This document shows positions 62,665-64,000 of a stretch of DNA of 64,000 nt, in pieces. Source of the stretch: Pyrus communis. Its lineage: Eukaryota; Streptophyta; Magnoliopsida; Rosales; Rosaceae. Both the position numbers and the translations under genes were made by a program. Position 1 is the first letter of the stretch; each line of letters opens with the position of its first letter. The notes under the pieces are model-generated. The model ran no database searches and was not told where the DNA came from. It was given only the letters and a program-made list of their open reading frames with translations. The stretch is taken from the NCBI RefSeq assembly GCF_963583255.1, contig NC_084819.1, positions 8,946,001 to 9,010,000 of the forward strand, in the 5' to 3' direction.

Positions 62665-62805
62665 CTGCAAATTCTACAGTGCAAATCAAGCAAAAACAAG
62701 ATCGCAAATTTTTTATTTTTTATTTTTTTTGCTTGAATTCAACGCATTGCGTTAGAACGACAGAAAACTGTAGATTGAAATAAATAAACTAAAAATATAA
62801 CTTAC
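62665..62805 (-). other. Probable 5'-UTR intron of SEC16
   Basis: On the minus strand a donor GTTCT|GTAAGTT (62,805) and an acceptor AATTTGCAG|GGAGC (62,665) bound 141 bp. The first non-coding exon would be the CTCTCT-rich stretch at about 62,806-62,930. The ATG lies about 200 bp after the acceptor. No transcript evidence is available. Confidence 0.5.
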
Positions 62806-63036
62806 AGAACGATGGAATTTCAGAAAGAAAATCCAACGGAGAGAAAAGAGGGAAATAAATGTTTGCGTTGGAGAGAGAGAAGAGAGAAAGAGAGAGTGAC
62901 TGCAGAGGAAAGCCCTCCATTTCGCACCTCCTGCCCACCAAGTCCAAGAGCTTCGCTATTATAATTTTAGCATTTTTTAAATATTTTTTTTAAGTAATTT
63001 TTTTATAAAATTAATAGAACCTTGTAAACCAAAACC

Positions 63037-63767
63037 CCTTTTTTTTTTTTTTTTTTTTTGATAAACGGGAAATACAAAACCCGGGCTAACAAGTCAAACA
63101 AACACGGAGAGCCTACCATGAAAGCAAAAAACAAAGAAGGATAGCAGAGGGAGTTACAAGAAGACAACATAGCCATACTATGTTGTCACCCCCTCTATTG
63201 TCCCAAACTCATCATGGAGGACATGATAGACCATCACTTTGAAGCATAAAAACTAACGAAGAGGGGTCTATTGACCCAGGGATGATTCCACATCTTCGCA
63301 CACTGTCGCGACCCCAACAAGTTTGCCGCCATGTTGGCTGATCTTGGGATCCAAGACCAGCGACAGTCATGAAAAGACCCCCCTAACCGTTTAGCATTAA
63401 CTAAGGAAGGGTAAGCCTCCCACATGCCATTCTCAATCGAACCCAAAAGAGAGCTAATGGAGTCATAGGAGTCAAATTCAACAACAACCTTTGTAAGCCC
63501 CTTTACTAGACCAAACTCACAACTTTTCAGGATTGCCAGAGCTTCAGCAGCACCCACAAATGAAGCCTAAATAGCATGCCTAATCGTAGCGATGATTGAA
63601 CCCTCAACATCCCGAATAACAATCCCCACATAACCAGATCTCGATAGAGTCGAGCAACTAGCATCTACATTAATTTTGAAGTATAGCGCAGAAAGCGCCA
63701 GCGGGACGACTGATGAGCTACGATCATAGGTACCCCTGGCTCCGAAAAACAAAAAATGTTCACACAC
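63037..63767 (-). pseudogene. LINE-derived RNase H (RVT_3) remnant with poly(A) tail
   Basis: Minus-strand frames at 63,767-63,567 and 63,557-63,234 are in the same phase, separated by a TAG at 63,567-63,569. Together they read as the plant non-LTR RNase H-like domain: KINVDASCSTLSRSGYVGIV (first catalytic D), GAAEALAILKSCEFG (E), VVVEFDSYDS (D), WIPRSANMAANLL (usually ADxLA; here N replaces D). Such domains end the second ORF of L1-type plant LINEs. The T-run at 63,038-63,060 is the poly(A) tail on this strand. The upstream part of the LINE is in or beyond the sequence gap. Confidence 0.75.
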
Positions 63768-63770
63768 TGT

Positions 63771-63970
63771 NNNNNNNNNNNNNNNNNNNNNNNNNNNNNN
63801 NNNNNNNNNNNNNNNNNNNNNNNNNNNNNNNNNNNNNNNNNNNNNNNNNNNNNNNNNNNNNNNNNNNNNNNNNNNNNNNNNNNNNNNNNNNNNNNNNNNN
63901 NNNNNNNNNNNNNNNNNNNNNNNNNNNNNNNNNNNNNNNNNNNNNNNNNNNNNNNNNNNNNNNNNNNNNN
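63771..63970. other. Assembly gap
   Basis: 200 undetermined bases (N). The 30 bases after it cannot be interpreted. Confidence 1.
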
Positions 63971-64000
63971 AATCTGGCAGCCGGAGTCACCTAACGTGAC

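Overview
The window is nuclear DNA of a eudicot plant. It is AT-rich, its genes have introns with GT-AG borders, and it carries plant-specific retrotransposon lineages and a plant-type SINE tail. The repeat types and gene sequences would fit a woody rosid such as Rosaceae, but that is an impression from memory and no species can be named from the sequence.

The window has two halves. Positions 1 to about 33,200 are almost entirely LTR retrotransposon sequence. Most of it belongs to one Ty3/gypsy Athila-like family whose LTRs start TGATAGGAGCATA and end in ATCA. One complete element (16,965-31,900) has near-identical LTRs, a perfect 5-bp target duplication (CTAGG), a tRNA-Asp type primer site, a gag-pol frame broken by two in-frame stops, and an antisense ORF between pol and the 3' LTR. 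Around it are solo LTRs, four of them with perfect target duplications (CTAGC, CTCAC, CATGG, TGCTT). They are stacked inside each other: a probable tRNA-Met-primed gypsy LTR was split by an Athila-like LTR, which was then split by three more insertions. One LTR (7,555-12,744) contains three near-identical 1.21-kb copies of its own downstream part, and the junctions include bases that normally lie outside the LTR.

Positions 33,200-46,850 hold small DNA transposons and decayed genes: a Mutator-like element with about 300-bp inverted repeats and a 9-bp target duplication, a hAT-type MITE, a lectin receptor kinase remnant, a copia-like LTR, and a 3.5-kb hAT-like element filled with eight copies of a roughly 340-bp tandem repeat.

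The right third holds the two intact host genes, both on the minus strand. The first is an 11-exon SEC14/CRAL-TRIO lipid-transfer protein of the SFH type (46,889-50,014). The second is a 13-exon SEC16 homologue (55,997-62,465), the scaffold of ER exit sites. I assembled both exon by exon from splice signals and reading phase. Both proteins act in membrane traffic (phosphoinositide supply and COPII budding), but there is no evidence that they are co-regulated; they lie about 6 kb apart with a CACTA-like element and a copia solo LTR between them. A truncated SINE sits in a SEC16 intron, and a LINE-derived RNase H remnant lies upstream, next to a 200-bp assembly gap.
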